Positions 8,705-18,023 of a stretch of 64,000 nt of DNA are shown in pieces (position 1 is the first letter of the stretch; each line of letters opens with the position of its first letter). Below the pieces are notes generated by a model. The model searched no databases and was not told where the DNA came from. It worked only from the letters and a program-made list of their open reading frames with translations. Source of the stretch: Colwellia sp. (lineage in GTDB: Bacteria; Pseudomonadota; Gammaproteobacteria; Enterobacterales; Alteromonadaceae); NCBI GenBank assembly GCA_029938115.1, contig JAPYOP010000015.1, positions 21,525 to 85,524 on the forward strand. Direction: 5' to 3'. The position numbers were made by a program, and so were the translations under genes.

Positions 8705-9610
8705 TTACTCCATCGCAGACTCTTCCTTTAACCAAGCAAGGAAAATATCTAGTCGAGCTTTTTTTGCCGAATTTGGATCATAAACATAGTACCTTTTGAA
8801 GGATACAGGGTGTTTAATATCAAATGGAATGACTAACTGCCCAGTATCCACATATTGAGAAAATAGTGCTTGTGACGCCAAAGTAAAACCATGACCACTT
8901 AATACCGCACTTAAGGCCATATCACCACTACTTACTTGAGTCCATTTGATATGCTTTTGATAATTGTCAATGCCCGCTTGCTTAAACCAGGTAGGCCAGT
9001 TAATCGTGCCTTCATGCTCTAAACTAACCAACCAACACTTTAAAATATCTTGTGGCTTTTGAAAACTCATTTCCTTAGCTAGTTGTGGCGAGCAGGCAGG
9101 GTATACGTGATCTTCTCCAACAAACTCGTAGACCATCTCATCGCATATTTCACTGTCTAATGTTGTTCTAAAGCGGATGGCAAGATCAATATGTCCTTGA
9201 CGAAGATCTTCTATGCCATTAGAAGAAAGCACTCGGATCTTAATGTCAGGATGTTTAACCGAAAACCGATACAACCTTGGCATTAACCATAATGAAGTAA
9301 ATGCCTGAGTAGAGGTAATCGTTAAACTGCCTGCAATGTCTTCAGTTTGAATACTATTAAAACTTTTTAATAGTATATCAAACGCTTGATGTGTTGCCTG
9401 ATACAGTTTTTCACCACTGTGGGTTAATTGCATTTTTCTACCACTTCGATAGAACAGTCGAGTTCCTAATGAGGTTTCCAATTGTCGCATTTGTTGACTA
9501 ACCGCGGCTTGGGTTACAAATAACTCTCCAGCCGCCTTGCTGTAACTTTGATGGCGAGCGGCACTTTCAAAGCTTCGTAAGTTGTTCAAGTGCTTTAATC
9601 TTTTGTCCAT
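8705..9610 (-). CDS. LysR-family transcriptional regulator (GcvA-like)
   Basis: 301 residues. The N-terminal winged helix (LNNLRSFESAARHQSYSKAAGELFVTQAAVSQQMRQLE) is followed by LGTRLFYRSGRKMQLT and a periplasmic-binding-protein-like effector domain. The N-terminal wording is that of the GcvA/AmpR subgroup. A small ORF diverges from it at 9746, with a short palindrome (9651-9665) between them, the usual position for LysR autoregulation. The target and inducer cannot be told from sequence. The 241 bp between this gene and ettA shows no recognisable feature. Confidence 0.85.
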   Translation of the reverse strand: MDKRLKHLNNLRSFESAARHQSYSKAAGELFVTQAAVSQQMRQLETSLGTRLFYRSGRKMQLTHSGEKLYQATHQAFDILLKSFNSIQTEDIAGSLTITSTQAFTSLWLMPRLYRFSVKHPDIKIRVLSSNGIEDLRQGHIDLAIRFRTTLDSEICDEMVYEFVGEDHVYPACSPQLAKEMSFQKPQDILKCWLVSLEHEGTINWPTWFKQAGIDNYQKHIKWTQVSSGDMALSAVLSGHGFTLASQALFSQYVDTGQLVIPFDIKHPVSFKRYYVYDPNSAKKARLDIFLAWLKEESAME

Positions 9611-9650
9611 ATATCACCTCGTTATTCCTAATCTTGGTAGTAAAGTATGC

Positions 9651-9665
9651 ATAAGTTGTACTTAT
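9651..9665. promoter_or_regulatory. Candidate LysR operator between the regulator and the small divergent ORF
   Basis: ATAAGT-TGT-ACTTAT, a perfect inverted repeat of 6-bp arms and 3-bp centre, 41 bp from the LysR start codon. It fits the T-N11-A rule of LysR boxes. Assignment to this regulator is by position only. Confidence 0.5.
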
Positions 9666-9745
9666 AGTAACAGTTAATTATCATTGCTGGTTCAAAAAGT
9701 AAATTCAATGCAGAATACTCCTATCAACCAAAGGAGAACAAACTA

Positions 9746-9907
9746 ATGAACTCAATAAACACTATACAAATACAGAATACTACAGATTCAAAGTCAGCTT
9801 ACTCAAAAGTGAATACATCAAAAAATTGTTTCTCTTGCGCTATTGAAAAACTTTTGAGCAACACTTCAAATAAGCTAGGGTTATCTATGGCAATATACCA
9901 TAAGTAA
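9746..9907 (+). CDS. Small hypothetical protein (53 aa), divergent from the LysR gene
   Basis: ATG at 9746 is preceded at good distance by AAAGGAG (9730-9736), a strong ribosome binding site, and the frame is open for 53 codons to TAA at 9905-9907. The product begins MNSINTIQIQNTTD, is rich in Ser, Asn and Thr, and contains a CFSC pair. It has no membrane segment or motif that I recognise. Its divergent placement with a palindrome shared with the LysR gene suggests that it is a regulated target. The ribosome site is the main evidence that it is real. The 201 bp that follow up to the dipeptidase gene show nothing clear. Confidence 0.45.
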   Translation: MNSINTIQIQNTTDSKSAYSKVNTSKNCFSCAIEKLLSNTSNKLGLSMAIYHK

Positions 9908-10108
9908 TTTATTTTAATCTGACTGGGTCTAATTCCTTGCCGCTTGCGGGGTAATGCTTTTTGACCTTAACTAATTACGACCCCTCTTCGTATAGCGATT
10001 TTTAGCCTGAGTGATAAACTTTGGCGCGGGGTAATTCATTCCCTTAATCCTAAATTTTACTCCAATAAGAAATGGTGAAATTTAGGTAAGCACATCAGAA
10101 GTAACCAC

Positions 10109-11626
10109 ATGCTTAGAAGTTATCATTTTTGTTTTATATTAACATTTTCTATTTTGTTACTGCCATTTCAGCTCAGTGCCAAGGTCAGTGACCTTGCCGA
10201 TCAAGCCGCGCAGTATGCCGAAAACACCTACCAAGAGCAGATGCTTGATAGCCTTGAGCAATTGGTAAAATTCAACACGGTCGCTATTGAAGGCTTACCG
10301 TCAACTGACAATCCTGTTCATCAGGCATTTAAAAAAGAATTGTCTGCGCAAGCCAAGCAATTAGGCTTGGATTATATCGACCATGGCTACATTGTTATCA
10401 TTGGTTTAGGTGATAGCAAAGAGCGCCTTGGTATGATCACCCATGGAGATATTCAACCAGCTATGCCAACTAAGTGGGCAAAATCACCATTTGAGCTTGA
10501 TGTTATATCTGAGCCAGGCAAGTTGATTGGCAGAGGCACTGAAGATGACAAAGGGCCTATAGTTAATGCCCTTTATGCAATGAAATCCATTAAAGATTTA
10601 AATATAAAGCTCAATAAGCGCATTGAATTATATGTCTATATGGCTGAAGAGTCTGATTGGCAGCCATTACGTGAACACATCAAACAATATTCCTTGCCTC
10701 AGGTAAATATCACCCTTGATTCAGAATACCCAGTGGTTACCGCTGAGAAAGGTTATGGCACGATAAGCATGATCTTTCCAATTAAAAAAATCACCTCTGA
10801 GAAACGCTATTTAAGTCAATTTAGCGGTGGTTTTTTTGGTAGTCAAATTCCAGAGGATGCTCAAGCAACAATAGAAAATGCCAGCACTCATTTATTAGCT
10901 AGATTGAAACAAATCGCCAAATCACATACCGGTGTTCATTATGATTATCAGTGGCAAGGTAAAGCGTTAACTATTAGCGCGCTGGGAAGAGCAGCACACT
11001 CATCTAAACCAGAAAATGGCGTAAACGCGATTACCCATCTAGCAGAGCTATTGTCCTTTGTCCGTTGGCCTAACAACACGAGTGGCGCTTTAGTTAATTT
11101 TTTAAATGACCATTTAGGCACCGACCTGTACGGCGAAAAATTTGGCGATATTGCTTACAGTGACGATTTTATGGGCCCTATGTCGGTACAACCCACGGTT
11201 CTAAAGCAACTAGAAAATGGTATAGAACTTAATATCAACCTGCGTAGACCACGAGGAAAAACAACTCAACAATTGGAAATCGAGATTGATGCAACACTTA
11301 AGCTGTGGCAACAAGCTAATCTGGTTACTTTGGCTGCAATTAAAACTGATATTAATGAACCCTTTGTGCAAACTAATGCGCCACAAATTGATACCTTGCT
11401 CGATGTTTTTTCGTTTTATAGTGGCATAACAGAGGTTAAACCAATATCTATTGGTGGTGGAACTAATTCAAGATTATTCCCCAAGGCCGTTAGTTTCGGA
11501 CCATCAATACCGGGTAAAGAATACACAGGGCATTCAGAGCATGAATTTATTACTATGGAGCAATTTATGTTAAACCTTAAAATGTATACGGCCGTATTAG
11601 TTGAGCTAGGAAATAAATCAAGTTGA
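10109..11626 (+). CDS. Exported M20-family metallopeptidase (dipeptidase)
   Basis: 505 residues with an N-terminal signal peptide (hydrophobic about 5-22, then QLSA). M20 di-zinc motifs are visible: ITHGDIQPA (His, Asp ligand region), GRGTEDDKGPIVNALYA (bridging Asp), MAEESDW (catalytic Glu and ligand Glu), TLDSEYPV, and the late His in TGHSEHEF. The lid/dimerisation domain lies between about 200 and 400. The layout resembles PepV/Sapep dipeptidases. It most likely hydrolyses small peptides in the periplasm. No strong ribosome site precedes the ATG, so the start could be slightly off. It converges with the hybrid regulator gene. Confidence 0.82.
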   Translation: MLRSYHFCFILTFSILLLPFQLSAKVSDLADQAAQYAENTYQEQMLDSLEQLVKFNTVAIEGLPSTDNPVHQAFKKELSAQAKQLGLDYIDHGYIVIIGLGDSKERLGMITHGDIQPAMPTKWAKSPFELDVISEPGKLIGRGTEDDKGPIVNALYAMKSIKDLNIKLNKRIELYVYMAEESDWQPLREHIKQYSLPQVNITLDSEYPVVTAEKGYGTISMIFPIKKITSEKRYLSQFSGGFFGSQIPEDAQATIENASTHLLARLKQIAKSHTGVHYDYQWQGKALTISALGRAAHSSKPENGVNAITHLAELLSFVRWPNNTSGALVNFLNDHLGTDLYGEKFGDIAYSDDFMGPMSVQPTVLKQLENGIELNINLRRPRGKTTQQLEIEIDATLKLWQQANLVTLAAIKTDINEPFVQTNAPQIDTLLDVFSFYSGITEVKPISIGGGTNSRLFPKAVSFGPSIPGKEYTGHSEHEFITMEQFMLNLKMYTAVLVELGNKSS

Positions 11627-11762
11627 TGTTTTATTGCCCAATTTCAACACTAGGTTTGCCCTTAAAACAATCTAACAAGTGTATTTTCCGTAAAATCTAT
11701 CACGGTTTGTGCCCCTTTGTGCAATAAAAGTATGAAGTTTATGTCAGCAATATAATCTGAAC

Positions 11763-11784
11763 GTTGCTGATGTATATCAGCAAC
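11763..11784. other. Hairpin between convergent genes
   Basis: GTTGCTGAT-GTAT-ATCAGCAAC is a perfect 9-bp stem with a 4-base loop, between the dipeptidase and the hybrid regulator, which converge. There is no T run, so it is a possible transcript-end structure rather than a textbook terminator. Confidence 0.4.
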
Positions 11785-11867
11785 GACTCATGTCAACTAT
11801 GCGTATTTAGCCGCTTATATTCTATGTTTAAGTTTGTAGTTGAAATTATAATAGCTTGTTAGTGTTA

Positions 11868-14800
11868 TTAATCAGGCGCGGAATTTTGTTGTGTAATATT
11901 TTGTTGATATTGTTTTGGTGTGCAATTAAAGCTTTCTTTAAAGCAACGGCCAAAGTAAGTTTGTGATGAAAATCCTACGTCTAAAGCAATACGTCCAATT
12001 TGTGAGCCGCTCATCAGGAGTTCTTGTGCTTTTTTCAAACGAAATTCTTTAATAAAGTTATTGGGCGTTGTGCCTAATATAACTTTAATTTTTCGCTGTA
12101 ATTGTCTTTCACTCATGGCGAGTTCTTTGGCTAGTAATGAAATGTCGAGCTCTGGTTCGGTGTAATGCTTGGCGATTAATGCTTCAAGTTTATATAAAAA
12201 CTTATCATCTAGGCTGGTTTGCTCCGTAGTCTCTTGTGTTAGTTTTGCTACATTTTTCTGGCTAGTCGTTTTTCGTTCTGCTTTTTGTTCATCAGCAAAC
12301 TTTTGTAAATAGCGCTTTTGTAACTGTTGCCTATTAGCAATTAAGCTTTGAATTCTCGTTAATAGTTCATGTTGGTTGAAAGGTTTACTTAAGTATTCGT
12401 CGGCATTTAGGTTGAGACCTTGTAGTCGGCTTTCAAGATCAGATCTTGCGGTTAGTAAAATCACCGGAATATGAGAGGTTATTTCGTCTTGTTTTAACTG
12501 TGTTAATACTTCAAAACCATCAATGCCCGTTAACATTAAATCACAAACAATGAGATCGGGAATGTATTCTTGGGCTAATTGCAGACCAAGCTCACCACTA
12601 CCCGCAAGAAGGCAATGATGTTGTTGTTCTATTACTTGTTTTATATGACTTTGCATGTCGAGATTATCTTCAATAACTAAAACTACTTGCTGTGAATGGC
12701 CGGCTTGATTACTTGTTGCCGAACGTTGCTCTGTTAGTAAAGATGCCACTTCATTTTCTGAGACACTTATTGATACTTCAGTCTCAATATCATTGGCCAA
12801 TGCTAATGGCATTGACAGGCTAAACTTACTGCCATGGCCTTGTTCACTAACTAAGTTTATGCGCCAACCGTGCGCTTTAACAAGTTCGTTAACCAATGAC
12901 AAACCAATACCTACACCAAAAGTGGCTTGATTTTTCACATCGTCAGCTCGTTGAAAACGCTCAAATATTTTATCTTGAGAGTCTTTATTGATACCTATGC
13001 CTGAATCAATAATATCTAAAATGATGGTGTCTTGTTCAAGATAAGCATTCACTTGAACAGAACCACCTTTTGGGGTGTATTTTATTGCATTGGCAAGTAG
13101 GTTAAATATAATTTTTTCAAAGGCTTGGCCATCACAATCTAACCATAAATCATCAGGGATATTGCTGCTAAAAGTTAAGTTACTTTGTGATGCTAAGCGA
13201 GAAAATGAATCTACAGGCATCATCATTAGGGTTTTTAATCGGTAAGTATTTAGCGATAGTTCTGGGTTATCGCTTAAGCGTGAAAGCTCTAGCAGTTGTT
13301 CAACCATACGCACTAAACGCAAACCATTTCGCTTGGCGGTTGTTAATTCTTCATTTTCTGTCTCGTTTGAAGTTTTGGCGATATACCTGTCGATGATGCC
13401 GTTAATAATGGTTAGTGGCGTTCTAAATTCATGAGAAATATTAGCAATAAATTTATCTTTTAATTCTAATGTTTGCTTTTCAGCATGTTTTCTTGCCGAC
13501 AAATTAATGAAAGTAATAACAATAAGTGGCTGATTAGCACGTTCAGCCCATTGTAATTCTGCCTGTGCAGGAAATTCAGTACCGTCAGAACGAAGTGATA
13601 CACACTCTACCGATATGCCTAAATCTTTACGCTGTAGTGAATAAACATTACTTTGATAGTCAAAAAAGAAGTGCATCTCGTCTTTATTTGCAAAAAGGCT
13701 ACTAACAGATACTCCTTTTAATTCTTGCTCAAGACTTTGAAACATCTGCACGGCTGCTGGGTTGGCAGATAATATTTCACCAGTGACAGACGTCGTTAAT
13801 ATGGCATTATTTGAGGCACTAACTATTGCTTTATCTTCACTGTTAATTAACGCTTCGGTTAATTCACTATTTAGGCTACTAAGCTGTTGATGTTGATTTT
13901 GTTCTGACAGTAGGCTTTGTTTGAGTTTATTCGTTTGACTACGACGGGTGAATGCAATGCTTGATAATAATATTGAGCCAACAAATAGCCAAAAGAGAAT
14001 AATAATAGATTGTAGATTTGAATTAACCGTATAAAACAGTTTTTGTTCATAGCCATATAAATGCAGTGCAGTGGGTATAAGCATAAGCAACAATATGTAT
14101 AACTCAGGGCTATTTCCTTTTTCTATCGATGTAGGCAACTTAGTCGCTTTTAAAGTAATGTTTGCCGTGAGTATGAGTAAAAAGTAAGGCAACAAAGGAA
14201 TAAGCTGAGCAAAGTAGCTGTTGGTGCTAATTAGTGTGGCATCATTATGAGTAAAAGCACTTATATTATCTATCAATAAAAAACCAGCGCTCCAAGCAAG
14301 CAGTGCGAAAGTGTAACGCCAGAAATTATCTTTACAATTAATTAAGCACAATATTAACCTAGCAATAATCAATGAATTCATTAACAGATGAAACAACAAA
14401 GAAGGTTTGGTTGTTTGGTATATTTGTCCTGAAAACTCAGCAGGTAAAAGAATAAAGTAACAAAAACAAATCAGGGTGAAAAATATGGCGGGCACTCGAC
14501 CACTAATATATTTATTAAGTGGTGCATCACTTAAATGAGGATTGGTTTCTATTGCCAATAAAATAAAGAAATAAATAAAGAGTGAAGCAAAATCTTGATA
14601 TAACTGCTGACTGATATTTGCAGGTATACCGTTTAATAACTTGCTAGTTATGGCCGCTAATATTGCTAAAAGCAGATATTGCCAAAATAATTTAAATGAG
14701 CGAGAAGTGTGCTTTTTATAACAAAAAAATAAAATAATACTAGCGATAATTTGTAAAGAGGATAAGGCGAAATTTGACGCATTTTCAGGGGGAATTGATA

Positions 14801-14882
14801 GCCAGTTAGCAATGAAGTGATAAGGAAAAAAGGTAACTAAGCCAGCTAATGTTACTATTAATTGTCTAACAGGTATTTGCAA
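11868..14882 (-). CDS. Hybrid two-component regulator in one protein: membrane sensor, kinase, receiver, AraC output
   Basis: 1004 residues. About nine hydrophobic helices fill residues 5-320. A PAS-like domain (about 345-470) comes next, then HisKA with KFIANISHEFRTPLTIING (His484), and HATPase with NLLANAIKYTP, DSGIGI, GVGIGLSL. The receiver domain has LVIEDN and LIVCDLMLTG (Asp781), followed by a C-terminal AraC helix-turn-helix pair (LAKELAMSERQLQRKIK and IALDVGFSSQTYFGRCFKES). The start is TTG at 14882, chosen because TAGGA sits about 8 bases upstream and no early Met exists. It has the output plan of Bacteroidetes hybrid two-component systems, here with a polytopic sensor. Targets unknown. 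The 269 bp upstream shows no clear feature. Confidence 0.9.
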   Translation of the reverse strand: MQIPVRQLIVTLAGLVTFFPYHFIANWLSIPPENASNFALSSLQIIASIILFFCYKKHTSRSFKLFWQYLLLAILAAITSKLLNGIPANISQQLYQDFASLFIYFFILLAIETNPHLSDAPLNKYISGRVPAIFFTLICFCYFILLPAEFSGQIYQTTKPSLLFHLLMNSLIIARLILCLINCKDNFWRYTFALLAWSAGFLLIDNISAFTHNDATLISTNSYFAQLIPLLPYFLLILTANITLKATKLPTSIEKGNSPELYILLLMLIPTALHLYGYEQKLFYTVNSNLQSIIILFWLFVGSILLSSIAFTRRSQTNKLKQSLLSEQNQHQQLSSLNSELTEALINSEDKAIVSASNNAILTTSVTGEILSANPAAVQMFQSLEQELKGVSVSSLFANKDEMHFFFDYQSNVYSLQRKDLGISVECVSLRSDGTEFPAQAELQWAERANQPLIVITFINLSARKHAEKQTLELKDKFIANISHEFRTPLTIINGIIDRYIAKTSNETENEELTTAKRNGLRLVRMVEQLLELSRLSDNPELSLNTYRLKTLMMMPVDSFSRLASQSNLTFSSNIPDDLWLDCDGQAFEKIIFNLLANAIKYTPKGGSVQVNAYLEQDTIILDIIDSGIGINKDSQDKIFERFQRADDVKNQATFGVGIGLSLVNELVKAHGWRINLVSEQGHGSKFSLSMPLALANDIETEVSISVSENEVASLLTEQRSATSNQAGHSQQVVLVIEDNLDMQSHIKQVIEQQHHCLLAGSGELGLQLAQEYIPDLIVCDLMLTGIDGFEVLTQLKQDEITSHIPVILLTARSDLESRLQGLNLNADEYLSKPFNQHELLTRIQSLIANRQQLQKRYLQKFADEQKAERKTTSQKNVAKLTQETTEQTSLDDKFLYKLEALIAKHYTEPELDISLLAKELAMSERQLQRKIKVILGTTPNNFIKEFRLKKAQELLMSGSQIGRIALDVGFSSQTYFGRCFKESFNCTPKQYQQNITQQNSAPD

Positions 14883-15151
14883 TTGTTATTCCTACTTGCT
14901 GTGCATTTTTATTATAAATCGTAAGTTACCCTGTCCTTTTATATAACACTTTAAGGTACCTAATGTAATTTATATTAACATTTTACTAACATCAAGCGGC
15001 TAAGCATATATAAGACATTACTAAAGTATGGGGTTGTTGGTGTATTTGTAGCCTTTTTAATACAGAATAAATTTAGTTCTTGATGAAAATAAGAAGCCTA
15101 CAAGCTTGATTATAAACTGTTAAATAACTTGAAAGGCACTTTATCTAATCA

Positions 15152-16528
15152 TTAAAGCGTAGGTAATGACAATATAGCTTCAACGCCAAAACACTTGTCT
15201 TTGTTACCTAGTTTATTGTGTAATTTAATTAAGCCATTATGGCTAAACATAATTTGTCGACATAACGCTAAGCCTATGCCACTACCTTGTTTTTTTGTGG
15301 TGTAAAAAGGAATAAATAAATTGTCAGCATTAGCAATTCCTGAACCATTATCTAAAATAGAAATATGTTGCCACTGTTGCTCGTTGGTATAACCAATGGT
15401 AATTATTTTCTCTTTGTTAGCGGCCATAGCTTCAACGGCATTTTTAAAAAGATTAATAAGTACTTGCTCAAATTGATTCTTATCCGCCTTAATCATTACG
15501 TGGGCTTCTACATTCATTTTAATTGTACAATCAGGAAATAATCCTGCGGTATTATTGATAATAGCTTGCAAGTTAAATTGTGTGACATGAGGTTTAGGTA
15601 AATGATAAAGCTGACTATAGCTAGCGATAAAACTATTGAGTGAGTCAGCACGTTCATTGATTATGTTCGCACCTTCGAGCAATGATTCGCTATTTATGGG
15701 GTGCTCAGGTGATAACAGTGAGCGTTGAAGCTTTTTTTGTAGCGATTGGCTTATGGCCGAAATGGGCGTCAATGAGTTATTTATTTCATGGCTTAAAACT
15801 CGTAATAAGCTCTGCCACGCGCTGCGTTCTTTTTCCATTAATAGACGTTCAGCATTGGTTAATAAATAAAGCTGATGCTGTTTACCTTCACTTAAAAATG
15901 ATTCTTTAGATAAAAAATGCTCGCCGTGTAATAGCGATTGATTAAACTCGATAATACCCGGGGCCGCTTTTGCTATTGTTCGGCCTATAGGTAATGAAGA
16001 GAGCGAAATCTGATGAACTTGTTCGACGTTGCCAAAAATTAATTTGTTTGCGGAAGCATTAGCCATTACGACCATGCCTTCTTCATCTGTTGCGAATACC
16101 ATGGCATCCATTTGTTCCATAATACGCTCTAGTAGTAACCTTGATTCTTTCGCTTCTATTTTATGCTTGGATAAAGTATCCGCTAAATTATTTATTAAAT
16201 TTAACAACTCTTGAAAAGCTGTGTTAGTTTGTAATCTTCCGCGTAAAGAATAATCACCATCAATCATTGATTCGATTAGGTTGGAAAGGGTTCTAACTTG
16301 AAATTCAGCGCTGTGTTTACTCGCGACTATTACATAACAGCAAAGTAAAAAAAGAATGATAATAATAAAGGCAATGAGGTAGCCTGAAATATCAGTTAGC
16401 AATAGCGCAATAATATTAAAGATAAATAATGGCACGCAGACTATTAACAGTAACCTCACTTGAGTATCACTTTGTTTTGTCAGCTTATGATTAGCAAACC
16501 ATAACTTGGCTAATTTAATCCAATTCAT
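15152..16528 (-). CDS. Sensor histidine kinase, NtrY-like, partner of the adjacent sigma-54 activator
   Basis: 458 residues. Two close transmembrane helices (about 24-70) are followed by a HAMP-like segment (SNLIESMIDGDYSLRGRL), a PAS domain (about 135-235), and HisKA with LLRVLSHEINNSLTPISAISQSL (His247). The HATPase has NLFKNAVEAM, DNGSGIA and GSGIGLALCRQI. The HEINNSLTPI box is that of NtrY/NtrB-type kinases, which pair with NtrC-type regulators. Its start overlaps the end of the upstream NtrC-type gene by 14 bp, so the two are translationally coupled. Probably senses envelope stress or a substrate of the efflux pump encoded upstream in the same direction. Confidence 0.87.
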   Translation of the reverse strand: MNWIKLAKLWFANHKLTKQSDTQVRLLLIVCVPLFIFNIIALLLTDISGYLIAFIIIILFLLCCYVIVASKHSAEFQVRTLSNLIESMIDGDYSLRGRLQTNTAFQELLNLINNLADTLSKHKIEAKESRLLLERIMEQMDAMVFATDEEGMVVMANASANKLIFGNVEQVHQISLSSLPIGRTIAKAAPGIIEFNQSLLHGEHFLSKESFLSEGKQHQLYLLTNAERLLMEKERSAWQSLLRVLSHEINNSLTPISAISQSLQKKLQRSLLSPEHPINSESLLEGANIINERADSLNSFIASYSQLYHLPKPHVTQFNLQAIINNTAGLFPDCTIKMNVEAHVMIKADKNQFEQVLINLFKNAVEAMAANKEKIITIGYTNEQQWQHISILDNGSGIANADNLFIPFYTTKKQGSGIGLALCRQIMFSHNGLIKLHNKLGNKDKCFGVEAILSLPTL

Positions 16529-17888
16529 ATTTACTCATGCGTCGATAAAACCCGCTACGGCTTAAACCTAAAGATTTAGCTGTTTCGCTTGCGTTACCAC
16601 GAAAGGATTTTAACCGTTTAACTAGGGCTGCTTTTTCTAGTTCTTCCATTGTTAGAGAGGGATTATCTAATGAGTCAGAAGCGGTAGAATTTTCAGCCAT
16701 CAGTAGATCTTTGGCTTCAATAACATCACCCTTACAAGTAAATAATACCCGCTCCATTAAATGACTTAATTCACGAATATTACCAGGCCAAGCGTATTGC
16801 TGTAATTTGGCGACTGCTGCGTCAGAAAGTACCGGGCAATTACGATGATATTTAGCACTAAAGGTTTGTAAAAAATGTGCTGAGAGTGCGGGAATATCTT
16901 CAATCCGTTCACTTAATGACGGTATTCTAATTTCAATGGTATTTAAACGGTAATAAAGATCTTGGCGAAAAGTATTGTTAGCAATGGCCGCTAATATATC
17001 ACTATTGGTTGCCGATATAATTCGTACGTCAGCGTGTAATGATTTGCTACTGCCAACCGCTTCAAATTTTTGCTCTTCTAATACTCTCAGTAATTTAGCT
17101 TGTTGAGTAAACGGAATATTTGCTAATTCGTCAAGAAACAATGTTCCTTGCTCTGCCATTTCAAATCGACCAATACGATTTTCTTTTGCATCGGTAAACG
17201 CGCCCTTAACGTGACCAAACATCTCACTTTCAAATAAAGATTCGGGTATGGCTCCCATATTCACCGGAACAAAAGAATTATTAGCGCGTTGCGAAACCGA
17301 ATGCACATATGACGCTAACATGCTTTTTCCAGTACCATTATCACCGGTTAGTAAAATACTCATATCACTAACGGCTAAATCTTCTAAGGTGGATAACAGC
17401 GTTTGCATTGCAGAAGAATGGGCAATAATTCCTTCACGACCTGCAGGGTGAGCTTGTGAGGTTAATAATTTATTTTGTTGGCTTAATCGTTGAGCAGTTT
17501 TATGTGATTTTGCTAGCGCTAATTGGTTATCAATGGCGCTTAACATACGCTCATTTTTCCAAGGCTTTTGAATGAAATCTTTTACCCCTGCTTGCATGGC
17601 TTCTACGGCAATATCAATAGTAGCCCAGCCGGTCATTACAATAATAGGAATAGCTAATTCAAGTTGGTTTATCGCATCAACTAATTGCAAACCTTCAGCA
17701 CCCGATGTGGTGTCTTGTTGAAAATTCATATCAAGTAAAATTAAATCGACACTTTGCCTTTTCAAGTTTTCTAATGCAGCTTCTGGGGTGGTGACGGCAA
17801 TAATATCAAAGCCTTCATCAGATAAGACAAACTTTAAACTCGCGATGATATTAATATCATCATCAGCAATTAAGATTTTTTTATTCAC
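16515..17888 (-). CDS. Sigma-54-dependent NtrC-family response regulator
   Basis: 457 residues, GTG start at 17888. The receiver has IADDD and LILLDMNF (Asp53). The AAA+ domain has Walker A GDNGTGKS, Walker B GTLFLDELANIP and an arginine-finger region, followed by a Fis-type C-terminal helix-turn-helix (NASETAKSLGLSRSGFYRRMSKY). The sigma-54 contact loop reads GAFTDA (residues about 229-234) instead of the canonical GAFTGA, a single conservative-position change that should be noted. It lies between the kinase gene and the ABC exporter genes, all on one strand, so it most likely controls the exporter operon. No convincing -24/-12 promoter was found by eye. Confidence 0.88.
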   Translation of the reverse strand: MNKKILIADDDINIIASLKFVLSDEGFDIIAVTTPEAALENLKRQSVDLILLDMNFQQDTTSGAEGLQLVDAINQLELAIPIIVMTGWATIDIAVEAMQAGVKDFIQKPWKNERMLSAIDNQLALAKSHKTAQRLSQQNKLLTSQAHPAGREGIIAHSSAMQTLLSTLEDLAVSDMSILLTGDNGTGKSMLASYVHSVSQRANNSFVPVNMGAIPESLFESEMFGHVKGAFTDAKENRIGRFEMAEQGTLFLDELANIPFTQQAKLLRVLEEQKFEAVGSSKSLHADVRIISATNSDILAAIANNTFRQDLYYRLNTIEIRIPSLSERIEDIPALSAHFLQTFSAKYHRNCPVLSDAAVAKLQQYAWPGNIRELSHLMERVLFTCKGDVIEAKDLLMAENSTASDSLDNPSLTMEELEKAALVKRLKSFRGNASETAKSLGLSRSGFYRRMSKYELD

Positions 17889-18023
17889 CGTTATTTATTC
17901 CAAAAATTCCAAAGGGTTGATTGTTCAAAATCATATTGTTCACTGTAAGTAAAAATAGTAGCAGGAACAAGCATTAGATAAAATATGTGCATGAACATCA
18001 TGCACATATTTTTAGTTGAATGG

